From Lichenostomus cassidix (lineage: Eukaryota; Chordata; Aves; Passeriformes; Meliphagidae), in contig CM039183.1 of assembly GCA_008360975.2 (NCBI GenBank), positions 11,063,762 through 11,127,761 of the forward strand: a stretch of 64,000 bases of DNA, given 5' to 3'. The first letter of the stretch is position 1. Every line of letters begins with the position of its first letter. Positions 54,201 through 63,811 of the stretch are shown one piece after another. The position numbers and the translations under genes were made by a program. The notes below the pieces were generated by a model that saw only the letters and a program-made list of their open reading frames with translations, did not search any database and was not told where the DNA came from.

Positions 54201-57200
54201 CTGTAGAGAAAGAGAGCATAAGAGCAGAGCCTCTGCTGTGAGCATCAGCTGCAACCCAGCTCCACAACACCCTACTGTCATTGTCTCAGCATCCCCATCC
54301 AAAGAAACTCAAGAGAGTCCAGGGAGAGCAGCTTCCATAACTGAGTCTGCCAGTGATGGAGCTTTCTTGATCATGACTGCCTACAAGCACAGGTTTTGCT
54401 GGTTTCCCTACACCACTATGTCACTTAAATTGCTACCTCAAACCACAGAGCAGGATGCAAGCAATCAGTGTCTGTCATTCTCTCTTTTGTATGGCAGTGA
54501 GCACAGGAGAAAACTCTGCTCACCTGCTTTATGTCTGCACTCACTCACCTTCCTGTTACCTCACTAAGGAAACTCACCCTGTACACACAAGGCCTGAATT
54601 AGGCACATTTGCAAGTTTCAGCTTTCTCTGAACAGCATCTCCTGAAGTCTGGAGCCCAACATGGAAATCCTGTTAGCAGGAAAGAACAGCCAAAAGAGAG
54701 AGAAACAATATGTGATCTAAGGTGTGCTGCAAACCCCTTCCCTGCACACACACAATCCTGACTACCCCCTCAGCTGATCAAGCCCTTTGGTTTGCCCACA
54801 ATCAAAATCAGACCAGCCCAAGACAAGCCACGAAGAGGCATGTGGCCTTCACCTGTGTGGAGTGCCAGAGAATTGCAAAGAGACGCTCCTTGATCTGCCG
54901 CACGAACTCCAAACCCGCACGGAAATGCTCTGCTTTCAGGAGCTGAAGAGAAGTGGCCAAGTCCTGGTACTGCAGCAGGGTTTCCTCTGCAATTCAAGGC
55001 CAACAAAGTCATGCTGCATCCCACACTCCAGAGCAGAGAGCAAGTCCTTGGCTCTGATTATGAAGTCACCCATAGCTACTTAGGTCTCCTGTGCACATAC
55101 ATCCCTCTTTCAGAACAGACCATGTTGCTCTGTACTGCATCAATCTCCACTGGCAGCCAAACTGCTCCAGTGGACTTCCTCAGAAATGACATCAAGAGGG
55201 CAAAAATGGACTGGGAGAAGTCAGTCCAGCTGGGTGTTAGTATGTATGCTATTGGCCCACTACAGAGCTGCTGCTCTTTGAATACAGCTGGAAATGCTAA
55301 TCACTGCTTCAAAGAGGCTGCAGGACTTACCCAGAAGGATCTGCAGAGAATTAGTGAGCAGCTCTAGGTTCTCAGTCTGCTGTTCCACAATATCCATGCT
55401 CTCATTGTCCTGGTTATAGTAGCTGTACACACAGGAGTAGGCCAGCACCTGGAAAAGTACAAATAATGTTGCTAAGCACCTTCCTGCAACTGCAGAATGG
55501 GCAAGAAGAGAGCAGCACCAAACCCTTCCAGACCTCTCTATTAACAGTGGCCTCTGGTCTGTGGCCATAGCCCAGTGACCCATTATGCCAGGCTAACTAG
55601 AGCTACTAACAAGATTGGACATGAATGTGCAATTATTTTATATTGAAGTCTGAAATAACTGATTGTTGCCACCTGCAAACCATCACAAGAACACAGACTG
55701 TAAATGCGTAACAAGGGTGACTGACCAGACAAAGAGTCAAACCCACCAGCACACAGACCCAAGGCAATGCTGGGCAGCCCAGGCTGAACAAAAGTGGAAG
55801 TGAACTAAGAGAATGGAGCCCAAAGGGAAGCAGCCATGGGGCTGTACAGCACTAAGAGCCCACAACAAAGGCATTTCACCAAGTGGCAAACTTCACTTAT
55901 GAATTAATAACCCCTAAAGTCATGTAGATACCCATCAGGAAATGAGATCACTGTTTCCGTTTAAAGAAATGGGCCAGAAAATTCAGTAACAGCAGCAGCA
56001 ACAAGCACAAGTGATATGTACCCCAGAAAAACACAGGGAGTACCACATTGAATAGGTGAAATAGGGTCAGGCACCCTTGTCCCACATGCCTCTCTCAAAA
56101 TCAAGCAAAACCAAGGTGTATATGCAAAGTCAGTACTGCAAAGACAATTCCCACCTCCTGCAAAGACAATTCCCACCTCCTGCCTATGTTTCAGGACAGA
56201 GCAGGCCTAAGCTGTCACCATTGGCTGCACTACAAATCCTTTTAATTGTGGCTATCAGGACATGCAGGAGGTAACTCAGTGCTTCCAAAATATCTATAGT
56301 TCATGAAATGAAGTTAAGAAAAGAAAATCATAACATAAGCATCAAGAGGAACCTCCTAACTGTAACACAGCATTAGGAGACCTTTTAAAGGTAAATATCG
56401 TCACTGTGGCATTTCAAATAAGAATGGACCAAACCCAGTAGACAAAAACCCTAAATACAGACTCTGTGTTGATTCCATGGTGTCAACTTGAGCTAAGTTC
56501 CTAATCCTATGACTTGACTGTAAGGAACACTGCAAACTGAGCTCAACTCAGACTGAGAGCAGGGAAGGGCAGACATGAGTTCTTCCCCTGTCCTGATGCT
56601 ATTCCTCCCCTCAAGCTTTCTCTGTCTCCCCTTGTTTGGAGAAGAACAAGGCTGATGTCTCCTCATTTTAAGAAAGGCATGAAACACACCAATCAAATTA
56701 AGTCTAAACCTCAGCAAGACTATTATCCAGCCTTACCTTCCGTGCCTGTTCTAGCACTTTGCAGGCATCAAAAACAAAGGTCAAGTTCCTAATTTTTGGC
56801 ATCTCTCTGATGGAAGAAATGCTGTTCCTCAGACTTACGGCAAATCCCTGCAATAACCAAAGGAGGGGGAAAAAAAGGTCAATGTCACTGTCAAGCTCCA
56901 CAAGATTGAAAAAACAGCACTTTCCACACAAACAATTGCTAAGCATTCTGAAGTGCCATCCCAGAACATGCAGGCAGGCAGCAGAGCATTTATTTAATGC
57001 ATCCAACTGTGTGATCTCTACTGCCATCACTTCAATCTTTTACAGTATCTCAGCTCTAGGCAGAGTTCACCCTTCAGTCACCATTGCTTCCAACCACTGC
57101 ACCACTATGAGCCTTAATGCCAGAGCCAGGGCAAAATGATCAGGCATCCCCACTTGGATGTGAAGGCTGTTTCTCAGCAGAGAGGACACTTACACAAAAA

Positions 57201-60200
57201 AAACCTGCCCTGCACCAGGGCTGAGGCAGCAGTCAGCATGTGCAAAGGAAGGAGGAGGCCTTACCCTTGCATGGTGATGAAAGGTGCATCTCTCATTGTA
57301 ATCCTGGAAACGCTTCTCCTGCCAAGCTGCTTTACTCACCTGAAAGGAAAAGTATAGGAACCTGGAGCAATTTCTCTCAAGTACCAGGGCTACCTGGAAA
57401 TGGCTACCTCACATACAGACTTAGTGCCAGCATTACTGACAAATACACAAAGTCCAGAGTAAAGGGCCCAAGTGGAGATCCTCACCACCTCTGAGGCCTC
57501 TGAACACAAGCATGAACCACAGAGATACAGCAAACCACTCACCATAGCAGAGCAGTTGTAATAATCCTTGTGATTCGGCCTCCAGGGCTTGAGGCAGCGC
57601 CAGCAGAAGCCGTGGTTGCACTTTGCACATGTCATACTGCAGGGCAGAAGGACAATGGGAATCTCTCAGACCTAACAGCCACTTGCAGACAGCTCCTTCC
57701 AGTGCTCCCCTACACTACAGCAGTGGAGTGTGCCACCCAGTCAGAAAAACAGTAGCAAAAAAATGTATACTCACTGCAGGCACCCCTCATTTTTCTCTAT
57801 CTGAGCCTGGCAGTTTGGGCAGTGCTTTGAAATGAGCTTAGCCAGATGTTTGCTTTGGGCTTCACTTGTCATGCCCTCATAGTATCCATCATCATCCACC
57901 CACCGAGACATGTGGCTGCAGCTGGCAGGATAATGGGCCTGAGAGAGAGAGAGAGAGAGACAGTCAGTCAACCACACAAAAGCAGAAGGGTGTGTGCCAA
58001 ACCTAAGACAGTACAGCCTGTGATCCAGCTTGGCCTCACCTCTGGGAAGCTGCAGTTGAAGCAGGATATCCAGGAGCACTTGGAACAGGCTCCTCCATAA
58101 CCAAGTCCATCCTTGAGGAGGATCTGATCACAGCCCTGAGGGTTGGTGCACCATGTCAGGTTGGAGCAACACTCAACATAGCGTCTGAGAAGGGCTTTTT
58201 CATACTGTAATGAGAAGCCACGAAGGAGATTTAAGCCAGAGAAGCTGCATGGTTAGGCCTTACAGCCAGGGTCTGGTGCTCTGGGCTATCCATCTCACCA
58301 AATAACTGCTTACAACAAAACAGCACTCAGTTAGTCATGTAATTCCATTATTAGATCTTCATACAGTAATCTAGTTATTTTGAGCACAGCATTGGACCAG
58401 AGACTTCCACAGATTATTGCAACCTAAAATATTCTGTGACTGTGTGTCTCTGCATGAGACATTAACACTCCAGCCATACCACTTACTCATCAAAAGGAAA
58501 ACATTTCAGTGAAAGCATCAGAGCAACTTGTTAAAATTAGCTGCTATTTATGTCCACCTGCAATAATTATTTCTTTTTATAAAACAGTCACAGCAACAGG
58601 CTATTAAATCCTGCTTTCAGACACGTGTGACTGTGGGATTTACAAAGGCAGTAAGGATTAATTGTCCAGATATATGCACTAATTCTCCAAACACTTCCTA
58701 TAAAAAACAAGACACAAGATACACCTGTCAAACAATAGAGCAATGAAAAGACACTTCTGCCCAGCAATTAGCAAAGGGTCTGTCATGTGAGAGCTACAGC
58801 TCTGCCATTAGGTGGGGAAGGCAGTCAGCACTAATAACTAGAAATTGAAAGAACAGAAAAAGTAGCTCCTGCCTCAGAACAAGCAGCTACTGCTGTAGCC
58901 TGATGACCAAGGTCTCAGGCAAGCAGAGTTCAGAAAGCCTGGTTTAGAGGTGTCTGTAGACTCACAGACTTAGAGTGAAGATTACATTTGATGTGGTAAT
59001 TCCTGCCATCGTCAAAAAAACCCTGAACTGCTCAAAGCCAGAGACTGATGGAAGTGAAAGGACATAGGGGTCACTGATGCAGCAGTAAAATGAAATTGCT
59101 CATGTTTTCGTTTGGCCTAGATTTTTATTTCATTATTATTGTTTAATTGCTTCCAGCACACCATTAGAGGATACTTGTCATGAGCTGCTACCATGGCTCT
59201 CATCTGGTCCTGAACTAATGATGTCCCTGAAATGTTGTTTGCTGGAGACACATTTAGAGCAAACACCACTGTGCCCTTTTGTTGATGTTATGCTTTCCTG
59301 AATTGCTGGTATTGATCATAGTCAGAGCCAACAGAAGAAATACGGTTGGCCTCCATCATCACACTGCCAGCCTTAGTAACAGGAAGGGGAAAAGCAGCAA
59401 CAAAATTATCTAATAATGATACCAAAATCATTATTAGTGCTGACCAAGTGCTGACCAAAATGAAAGAGAGCTTGGCCACACAGCACCCACCCCTCCTACC
59501 TCACCTTGGCTATAATCTCCTCCGAGGACACGATGGAGTAGATGAAGGCTGTGGTTGGCTGTGCACGGCACTCGGATATGGGACAGGTGCAGTTGACAAC
59601 CATGTTCTGTTCAATGCGAGTCGTGAGGTATTCCCTCCAACAGGGCTGTCAGGGCACAAGAGGAGAGATCAGACCTAAACAGGGTTGTATGACTCTGGAA
59701 GCTCTCCCCACCCAGCAGAGGGTGCACAAAACCCCACAAATCACCGGGGAGTACTCAAAAGCACGAAAGTGGGAACAGACAAATCAGGGGGTAAAGGACC
59801 ACAACAAAAAAAGTGAGCTGAGGAAAGAGAATGTGTAAGCTCTGAAAAAAACCCTGATAACACCACTCAACAAAGAACAGCTGTTCCAAGTAGGTAACAG
59901 CAATTCCCTGCCAAGTAGCAGGAACCAAAGACCCCAGGACCTTCACCTTGCAACAGTAGTGCATGCAGCAGAGCATTGGTGGCTTCTCAGTGGGACACAG
60001 CTGGTTCACACAGACTGGGCAGTGTGTTCCAGGACTTGGGGGAGGCTGAACATCCGGCACTTGCAGCCCTGAGGAGATGAGCAGGGCCTCACGGTTCTCC
60101 ACATAGCACTGGATCAGGAAATCCACATTCCACCTACAGTGCGTGAGCAGGTGCCGAGCAACATCGTCTGGTATGCTCAGAGTATCCTGGACCTGCTGTA

Positions 60201-63200
60201 CTGTCTGGTTCATGAGCAGCTTGGCCTCCTCTGGACTGAGCGTGTGCCCCATTGGCACCTGCAGCATTGCCATGAGATATTCTTCTGCCCTGTCTGTGCC
60301 AGGATTCAGCCTGGCAGGGAGAAATGTGTCATGTTCACACACGGTGGAGATGCACACCCCTCCTCCCCTGCTGACATGCATCCCTACCAGTGCAGGCTGT
60401 CTCTGCTGTACTCCTCTGGAGATGCCTGTGCTGGCCTGCACTGGAAAGTCATCTGTGCTTGGCCACCAAGAGGTGTTGTGGATTTAGCAGAGATGTATTC
60501 CAAGACATGAGGCCTCCCCTCCTGGCGCCGGAGATAGCCCTGGTTCAGCAGGTGCAGGATGCAGGACAGCACATCCACGCTGTGGCAGCAGAAGCTCAGG
60601 AACTGCACCCCTGGCCCCAGCTCGCCCTTCTGACAGGCATCGATCACCTACGGCAGCAAGGGAGCCCCAATGCAATGGCTGCAGCCCCAGGCAGCCCCTG
60701 TGCCCCCTCTGCACCACCCTCATACCCTGAACACCAGGTTGTCGATGTGCAGCTGCTTCTCCACCTTGAGGATGCGGGTGATGAGGCAGCACAGCACATT
60801 CCTCTTCCTCTCCAGAGCGCTCACCTCGGCCCTCTCTGTCTGCAGGTACCTCTGCTGGGGCAGCAGCCTCAGCTGGCGGCCGGAGGCCTGGGCCAGGGCT
60901 GCCTGGTTCAGCCGCAGTGCACCTGGAGCCAACGCCCAAGCCAGGCTCAGCCAAGCCTCGAGCTGGGCCTGAAGGAGCCCCAGGGCACACGTGTGGCTCT
61001 GGGACCCAAGCTGGGCCTCCCGCTGCTGCCCGCACCGCTGGCCACCCCAGCCCTGTCCCCAGGTGTGGCCCCAAGCCACAGCCACGCACACAGCCCCTGG
61101 CCCTGCCCCAAGCCCATACACAGCCCCGAGACCCGACCACCCACGCTGCCCCATGCCTTGTGCATGGCCCCCAGCCCCACCCCACACATCACCTACAGCC
61201 CTACGCTGGCCTCAGGCCCCAGCCTGGTGCACAGACCTTGCCCCGAGCACCAACACAGACCCAGCTCCCTTGCTGGCCCTACGAGCTCGTGCACCCTAAG
61301 CCCAGCACCCCCTTGGGGTTCAGACCAGCACCTCCCCTGGCTGCCCCAGCCCCACACTCACCCCCTGGAGTGCAGCTCCCCACCAGGACACTGTGGCCGT
61401 GGGTCAGTGGTGTCAGCGCGTGGTGCACCAGGTCAGCAGGGAGCCCAGTAGCCTGCAGCAGGGCCTCCACAGCCACCTCCTGCAGCAGGGGGTGGGAGGG
61501 CAATGGCCAAGACCCACTGGCCACTGGCCTGGCCAAACAATGGGGTCCTGTGCCCCAAACACTGCTGGAGACCCCACCAGAAGGGAAGGGAGGACACGGC
61601 CCTGCCATGTTCCAGCCTCTGCTGCCTCCCTCACCCCACCATGGCCCCAGCTCCTACCTCGGCGCTGTTGAAGCACAGCAGGATGTACATCTGCAGCGTG
61701 GACACATGCAGAACACAGTCTCCAAACTGAAGCTCAGCATGGCCCAGCCAAGTCCACTGCAACCGACGGGGCTTCGTGCACTCCCAGCCCAGCTGGCTCT
61801 GACCTGCCAGAGACAGTGTCAGGGACAGGGACAGCCCTGCCAGGCATTCCCAGCCCACCCCAGCACACCACCACTGGTGGCTGAGCTGCCCTGCAGGGTC
61901 TGGGCACAGCCCTGGCCACAGCACTCACTCTGCCGGCAGAAGTCAGCAAACTCGTCCAGGGGGGAGCTCAGCACCGCCGGGAAAAATCTCCCAGGGTTAT
62001 CCATGTAACAGAGCGGAGAAACAGGCCAGCAGCGTGGGGACAGGGCCAGCACCTTCACCTCCGGCACATCTGCCACCGCGGCTGTCCCCAGCACCTGGGC
62101 ACAGGGACATGAGAGCAGCTCAGGTCAGGCTCCACGATCCCCCTGAGGAATGTCAGCAGCCTCCGGCCTCCCCACTCCACCATCCCTCTCACCTCGTCCA
62201 GGCCTGTGTCCAGCTCCAGCAGCCTCTTGTCCTGCTCCTGCAGCTGGAAGAGGCGGAATTGCCGCTGGAGCTCCTCCGACTCGGCCAAGTTGCTCAGCAT
62301 ATCTTGGGGAAAGCGGCTGGGGAAGCACAGCCCGATCTGCTCCACGATGCCTCCTTCCAGCCACGACGGCCCTTGCGCCAGGAGACGATCCCCCAGGTAG
62401 TGCCTGCCACGGCCACCAGCGTCAGTCAGGGCTGTGCCCGAGCCCTGTGGCCATCAGCCACCCTCCAGCAGCCAGCCACAGCTCCGAGCCCAGCCTCACC
62501 CCACGGCACATGAGCCTGGCACACGCGTCTCCCCTCCCTGTCCCCGGCAGGGAATGTGCCTCGGCACACTGGCAGCACCCAGGGCCCTCTACACTCCACA
62601 GCCCCAAAAAACTGAAGCAGGAGCATCACTGCCACGCTGGGCCAGGCTCCCCCAGCACACCTGGCCACGCTGCACCAGGCCCCTGGTTCCAGGGAGACAC
62701 AGCAGCCTCACCTGTAGAAGTGTTCAAAGGTGTGGGCAAGCTCCAGGCCACTGAAGACGACGAAGGGCTCCAAGAACTGCTGCAGCTGCTCCAGAGGCCC
62801 CACGCTGCCCGCAGCCCTGCGGAGCTCCTGGATCTGCACGTCAAGGTAGCGGGCAAACTGCTCACTCACCTGCGAGGGACAGGGCTGGCTGCACACAGGA
62901 CTCACCAGGTGCCCAAAGGGCCGGGCTGGGGGAATGTCCCTGCGGGAGCAGCTGGGAAACTCTGGCATTCCCAGGACGGGGCTGAGGGTGCCCAGGCACC
63001 AGCCCAAGGCAGCAGTGTGCCAGGGCTGGGCCCATGCTGGGATGAGCACCACACACCTGAGCTGGGCACCACCCGGGGCCACCGCAGGGCAGGGCTCTGT
63101 GGCTCGGGGGCAACAGGACACCACCCACCCAGAGCTTGTCCCGGTGCCATGGGCCAGGGCAGCTCCCCAGCCCGTGCCCAGGGCCATAGCACCAGGGCCG

Positions 63201-63811
63201 CGCTGCCTCGACTCACGTGCAGGGCAGTCAGGAAGGAGAGCTGCAGCAAAGCCCCCGCAAAGCCCTGGCCCAGGGCCAGCACAAAGGCGGCCTGCTGCCC
63301 AAAGAGCTCCTCCGTGGCCCCTCGCAGGCGCTGGTACAGCTGGCAGTATTGCTCTGCAAGGTCTGGTGCCTGCCCTGCTGCCTCCAGGAACTGCTGCACC
63401 TGTGGGAGCAGTGCAAGGGCTGAGCCCGCAGCAGGACGTGCTGCAGCAATGTCCCCAGCCCCAGCCTTGTCTCCTGACCTGCAGCATCGGCCAGGGCACA
63501 GGGCCTGGCTGACACCCAAGCCATGCCAGGGGGGCAAGCGCAGCAGGGCTGTCCCCACATCACTCCAGGCTCTGGGGAGGTCTGATACAGCCCTGTGCCT
63601 TCCCCATGCTCCCAGGGCACTGCCAGACCCCACTTCCCGCTCCATCCCCCCAGGGCAGGTCCCACACACCTCCCAGGTGGCCCTCCAAGCTCTACCTGCT
63701 GCTGCACCACGCCACGCCAGCACTGCGAGATTCCCCACAGGCCTCTCGACTTCTCCACCACCGCCTTCGCTGCCCTGGCTGGAATCTCCTTGTTCTTCCC
63801 ATCCTTCCCAC
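54011..63811 (-). CDS. CUL9: CUL9 (PARC) gene, 3' part: last 20 recognised exons
   Basis: Encodes the C-terminal part of a cullin fused to a RING-between-RING ubiquitin ligase. In mammals CUL9 is mainly cytoplasmic, binds p53 and needs neddylation for its role. Twenty exons total 3203 nt with matching phases: a 2-nt split codon, then 1066 codons and a TAG stop. Human CUL9 is about 2500 residues, so the N-terminal CPH and DOC parts lie past the right edge. Seen in order: cullin repeats, cullin homology region, winged-helix neddylation region (RILKVEKQLHID), a UBA-like segment, RING1-IBR-RING2, an Ariadne-type helical region and an Asp-rich tail. No frameshift or internal stop. Introns in the cullin part are short (several under 100 nt) and G+C-rich, unlike those of MAP4K3. 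Confidence 0.95.
54578..54669 (-). CDS. CUL9: CUL9 window exon 19
   Basis: Encodes DFHVGLQTSGDAVQRKLKLA then NVPNSGLVCT. Human reads DFRVGLQSPS at the start of this exon and then diverges. Acceptor TAACAG, donor GTGAGT; phases 0 to 2. Confidence 0.9.
54853..54986 (-). CDS. CUL9: CUL9 window exon 18
   Basis: After a split Glu codon it encodes ETLLQYQDLATSLQLLKAEH, FRAGLEFVRQIKERLFAILW and HSTQ, matching the human C-terminal helices. Acceptor TTGCAG, donor GTGAAG; ends in phase 0. Confidence 0.95.
55331..55448 (-). CDS. CUL9: CUL9 window exon 17 (Ariadne-like helices)
   Basis: Encodes VLAYSCVYSYYNQDNESMDI then VEQQTENLELLTNSLQILL, a close match to human (..VVEQQTENLELHTNALQILL). Acceptor TTCCAG, donor GTAAGT; phases 0 to 1. 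Confidence 0.97.
56138..56181 (+). repeat. 22-bp perfect tandem duplication
   Basis: CAAAGACAATTCCCACCTCC plus TG is present twice head to tail in the intron between CUL9 window exons 16 and 17. No mismatch, so it looks recent. Confidence 0.93.
56737..56847 (-). CDS. CUL9: CUL9 window exon 16 (Ariadne-like helices)
   Basis: 37 codons: GFAVSLRNSISSIREMPKIR then NLTFVFDACKVLEQARK. Human has REFAVNLRNRVSAIHEVPP at the same place. Acceptor TTGCAG, donor GTAAGG; phase 0 on both sides. The intron on its 3' side (55449-56736) holds a 22-bp tandem duplication. Confidence 0.95.
57265..57339 (-). CDS. CUL9: CUL9 window exon 15 (Ariadne-like helices)
   Basis: 25 codons: VSKAAWQEKRFQDYNERCTF then HHHAR. 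Start of the helical region after RING2, equivalent to the auto-inhibitory Ariadne domain of HHARI. Acceptor TTTCAG, donor GTAAGG; phase 0 on both sides. Confidence 0.95.
57543..57636 (-). CDS. CUL9: CUL9 window exon 14 (RING2)
   Basis: Completes His, then encodes MTCAKCNHGFCWRCLKPWRP and NHKDYYNCSAM: RING2 zinc ligands C..C..H..C..C plus the YYNC that ends the module. Nearly identical to human CUL9. Acceptor CTGCAG, donor GTGAGT; ends in phase 0. Confidence 0.97.
57775..57938 (-). CDS. CUL9: CUL9 window exon 13 (IBR to RING2)
   Basis: Encodes AHYPASCSHMSRWVDDDGYY, EGMTSEAQSKHLAKLISKHC and PNCQAQIEKNEGCL. The Cys of NEGC is the RING2 catalytic position by comparison with Ariadne ligases. The acceptor CTCAG sits at the end of a (CT)n run. 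Donor GTGAGT; phases 0 to 2. Confidence 0.96.
57941..57960 (+). repeat. (GA)n microsatellite at a CUL9 splice acceptor
   Basis: About ten GA units. On the gene strand this is (CT)n ending in CTCAG, so it serves as the polypyrimidine tract of CUL9 window exon 13. Confidence 0.92.
58040..58204 (-). CDS. CUL9: CUL9 window exon 12 (IBR)
   Basis: 55 codons: YEKALLRRYVECCSNLTWCT, NPQGCDQILLKDGLGYGGAC then SKCSWISCFNCSFPE. WCTNPQGC and CSKC..CFNC are the in-between-RING zinc ligands. Acceptor TTACAG, donor GTGAGG; phase 0 on both sides. The 1.3-kb intron on its 5' side holds a perfect inverted repeat at 59.42 kb. Confidence 0.96.
59410..59437. repeat. Perfect 10-bp inverted repeat
   Basis: CTAATAATGA (59410-59419) and TCATTATTAG (59428-59437) are separated by 8 bases, in the intron between CUL9 window exons 11 and 12. 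It could form a small hairpin in the RNA. No function known. Confidence 0.9.
59505..59645 (-). CDS. CUL9: CUL9 window exon 11 (RING1 end, IBR start)
   Basis: 47 codons: PCWREYLTTRIEQNMVVNCT, CPISECRAQPTTAFIYSIVS then SEEIIAK. It supplies the remaining RING1 zinc ligands (PCW.., NCTCPISEC). Acceptor GACAG, donor GTGAGG; phase 0 on both sides. Confidence 0.96.
59947..60310 (-). CDS. CUL9: CUL9 window exon 10 (linker, UBA-like, start of RING1)
   Basis: 121 codons. They contain LSPEEAKLLMNQTVQQVQDT, LSIPDDVARHLLTHCRWNVD and FLIQCYVENREALLISSGL, a UBA-like segment as in Ariadne proteins. RING1 begins at THCPVCVNQL and continues to CCMHYCCK. Acceptor GCCAG, donor GTGAAG; ends in phase 0. The intron to exon 9 is 77 nt. 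Confidence 0.96.
60388..60647 (-). CDS. CUL9: CUL9 window exon 9 (cullin C-terminal winged helix)
   Basis: 86 codons starting VIDACQKGELGPGVQFLSFC and including LNQGYLRRQEGRPHVLEYIS, the end of the cullin-type winged helix. A Ser/Pro/Gln-rich linker ends in SLH and two bases of Trp. The donor GTAGGG was chosen because it is the one that gives the phase needed by the next exon. A 78-nt intron separates it from exon 8. Confidence 0.9.
60726..60922 (-). CDS. CUL9: CUL9 window exon 8 (neddylation region)
   Basis: After a split Gly codon it encodes ALRLNQAALAQASGRQLRLL, PQQRYLQTERAEVSALERKR and NVLCCLITRILKVEKQLHID then NLVFR. RILKVEKQLHID aligns with the neddylation segment of other cullins (RIMKMRK..), and the modified-type lysine is kept as the second Lys. 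Acceptor CTCCAG, donor GTATGA; ends in phase 0. Confidence 0.95.
61362..61479 (-). CDS. CUL9: CUL9 window exon 7 (cullin homology)
   Basis: Encodes EVAVEALLQATGLPADLVHH and ALTPLTHGHSVLVGSCTPG. Winged-helix part of the cullin homology region. Acceptor CTGCAG, donor GTGAGT; phases 0 to 1. Confidence 0.93.
61658..61803 (-). CDS. CUL9: CUL9 window exon 6 (cullin homology)
   Basis: Encodes QSQLGWECTKPRRLQWTWLG, HAELQFGDCVLHVSTLQMYI and LLCFNSAE after a split Ser codon. The LQW..LG.AEL pattern matches the cullin beta-sheet segment in which the substrate ligase normally contacts the scaffold. Acceptor GGCAG, donor GTAGGA; ends in phase 0. Confidence 0.94.
61929..62094 (-). CDS. CUL9: CUL9 window exon 5 (cullin homology)
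   Basis: Encodes VLGTAAVADVPEVKVLALSP, RCWPVSPLCYMDNPGRFFPA and VLSSPLDEFADFCRQ. It has the W-P-x-SP feature of the cullin homology region. Acceptor CCCAG, donor GTGAGT; phases 0 to 1. A 98-nt intron separates it from exon 4. Confidence 0.93.
62193..62403 (-). CDS. CUL9: CUL9 window exon 4 (cullin homology)
   Basis: Completes Arg, then encodes HYLGDRLLAQGPSWLEGGIV, EQIGLCFPSRFPQDMLSNLA, ESEELQRQFRLFQLQEQDKR and LLELDTGLDE. GPSWLEG and EQIGLCFP are strong CUL9 matches. Acceptor GGCAG, donor GTGAGA; ends in phase 0. Confidence 0.95.
62712..62869 (-). CDS. CUL9: CUL9 window exon 3 (cullin repeat region)
   Basis: Encodes VSEQFARYLDVQIQELRRAA, GSVGPLEQLQQFLEPFVVFS and GLELAHTFEHFY, with helices resembling human CUL9 (..QLQQFLEP.., LELA.TFEH). 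Acceptor TCGCAG, donor GTGAGG; phases 0 to 2. Confidence 0.92.
63217..63399 (-). CDS. CUL9: CUL9 window exon 2 (cullin repeat region)
   Basis: 61 codons: VQQFLEAAGQAPDLAEQYCQ, LYQRLRGATEELFGQQAAFV, then LALGQGFAGALLQLSFLTAL and H. A helical repeat of the cullin N-terminal part. Acceptor CCACAG, donor GTGAGT; phase 0 on both sides. Confidence 0.88.
63696..63811 (-). CDS. CUL9: CUL9 window exon 1
   Basis: Encodes GKDGKNKEIPARAAKAVVEK and SRGLWGISQCWRGVVQQQ after a 2-nt split codon. Acceptor GGCAG, donor GTAGAG. Its end phase fits the next exon. I could not place it precisely in the human protein, so support comes from splice sites and frame. Upstream to 64000 I see no certain exon. Confidence 0.68.

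Noticed and set aside
60390..62008. Plus-strand open frames of more than 350 codons antisense to CUL9
   Set aside because: Same reason: G+C-rich shadow of the CUL9 exons, low-complexity Pro/His/Gln composition and no domain.
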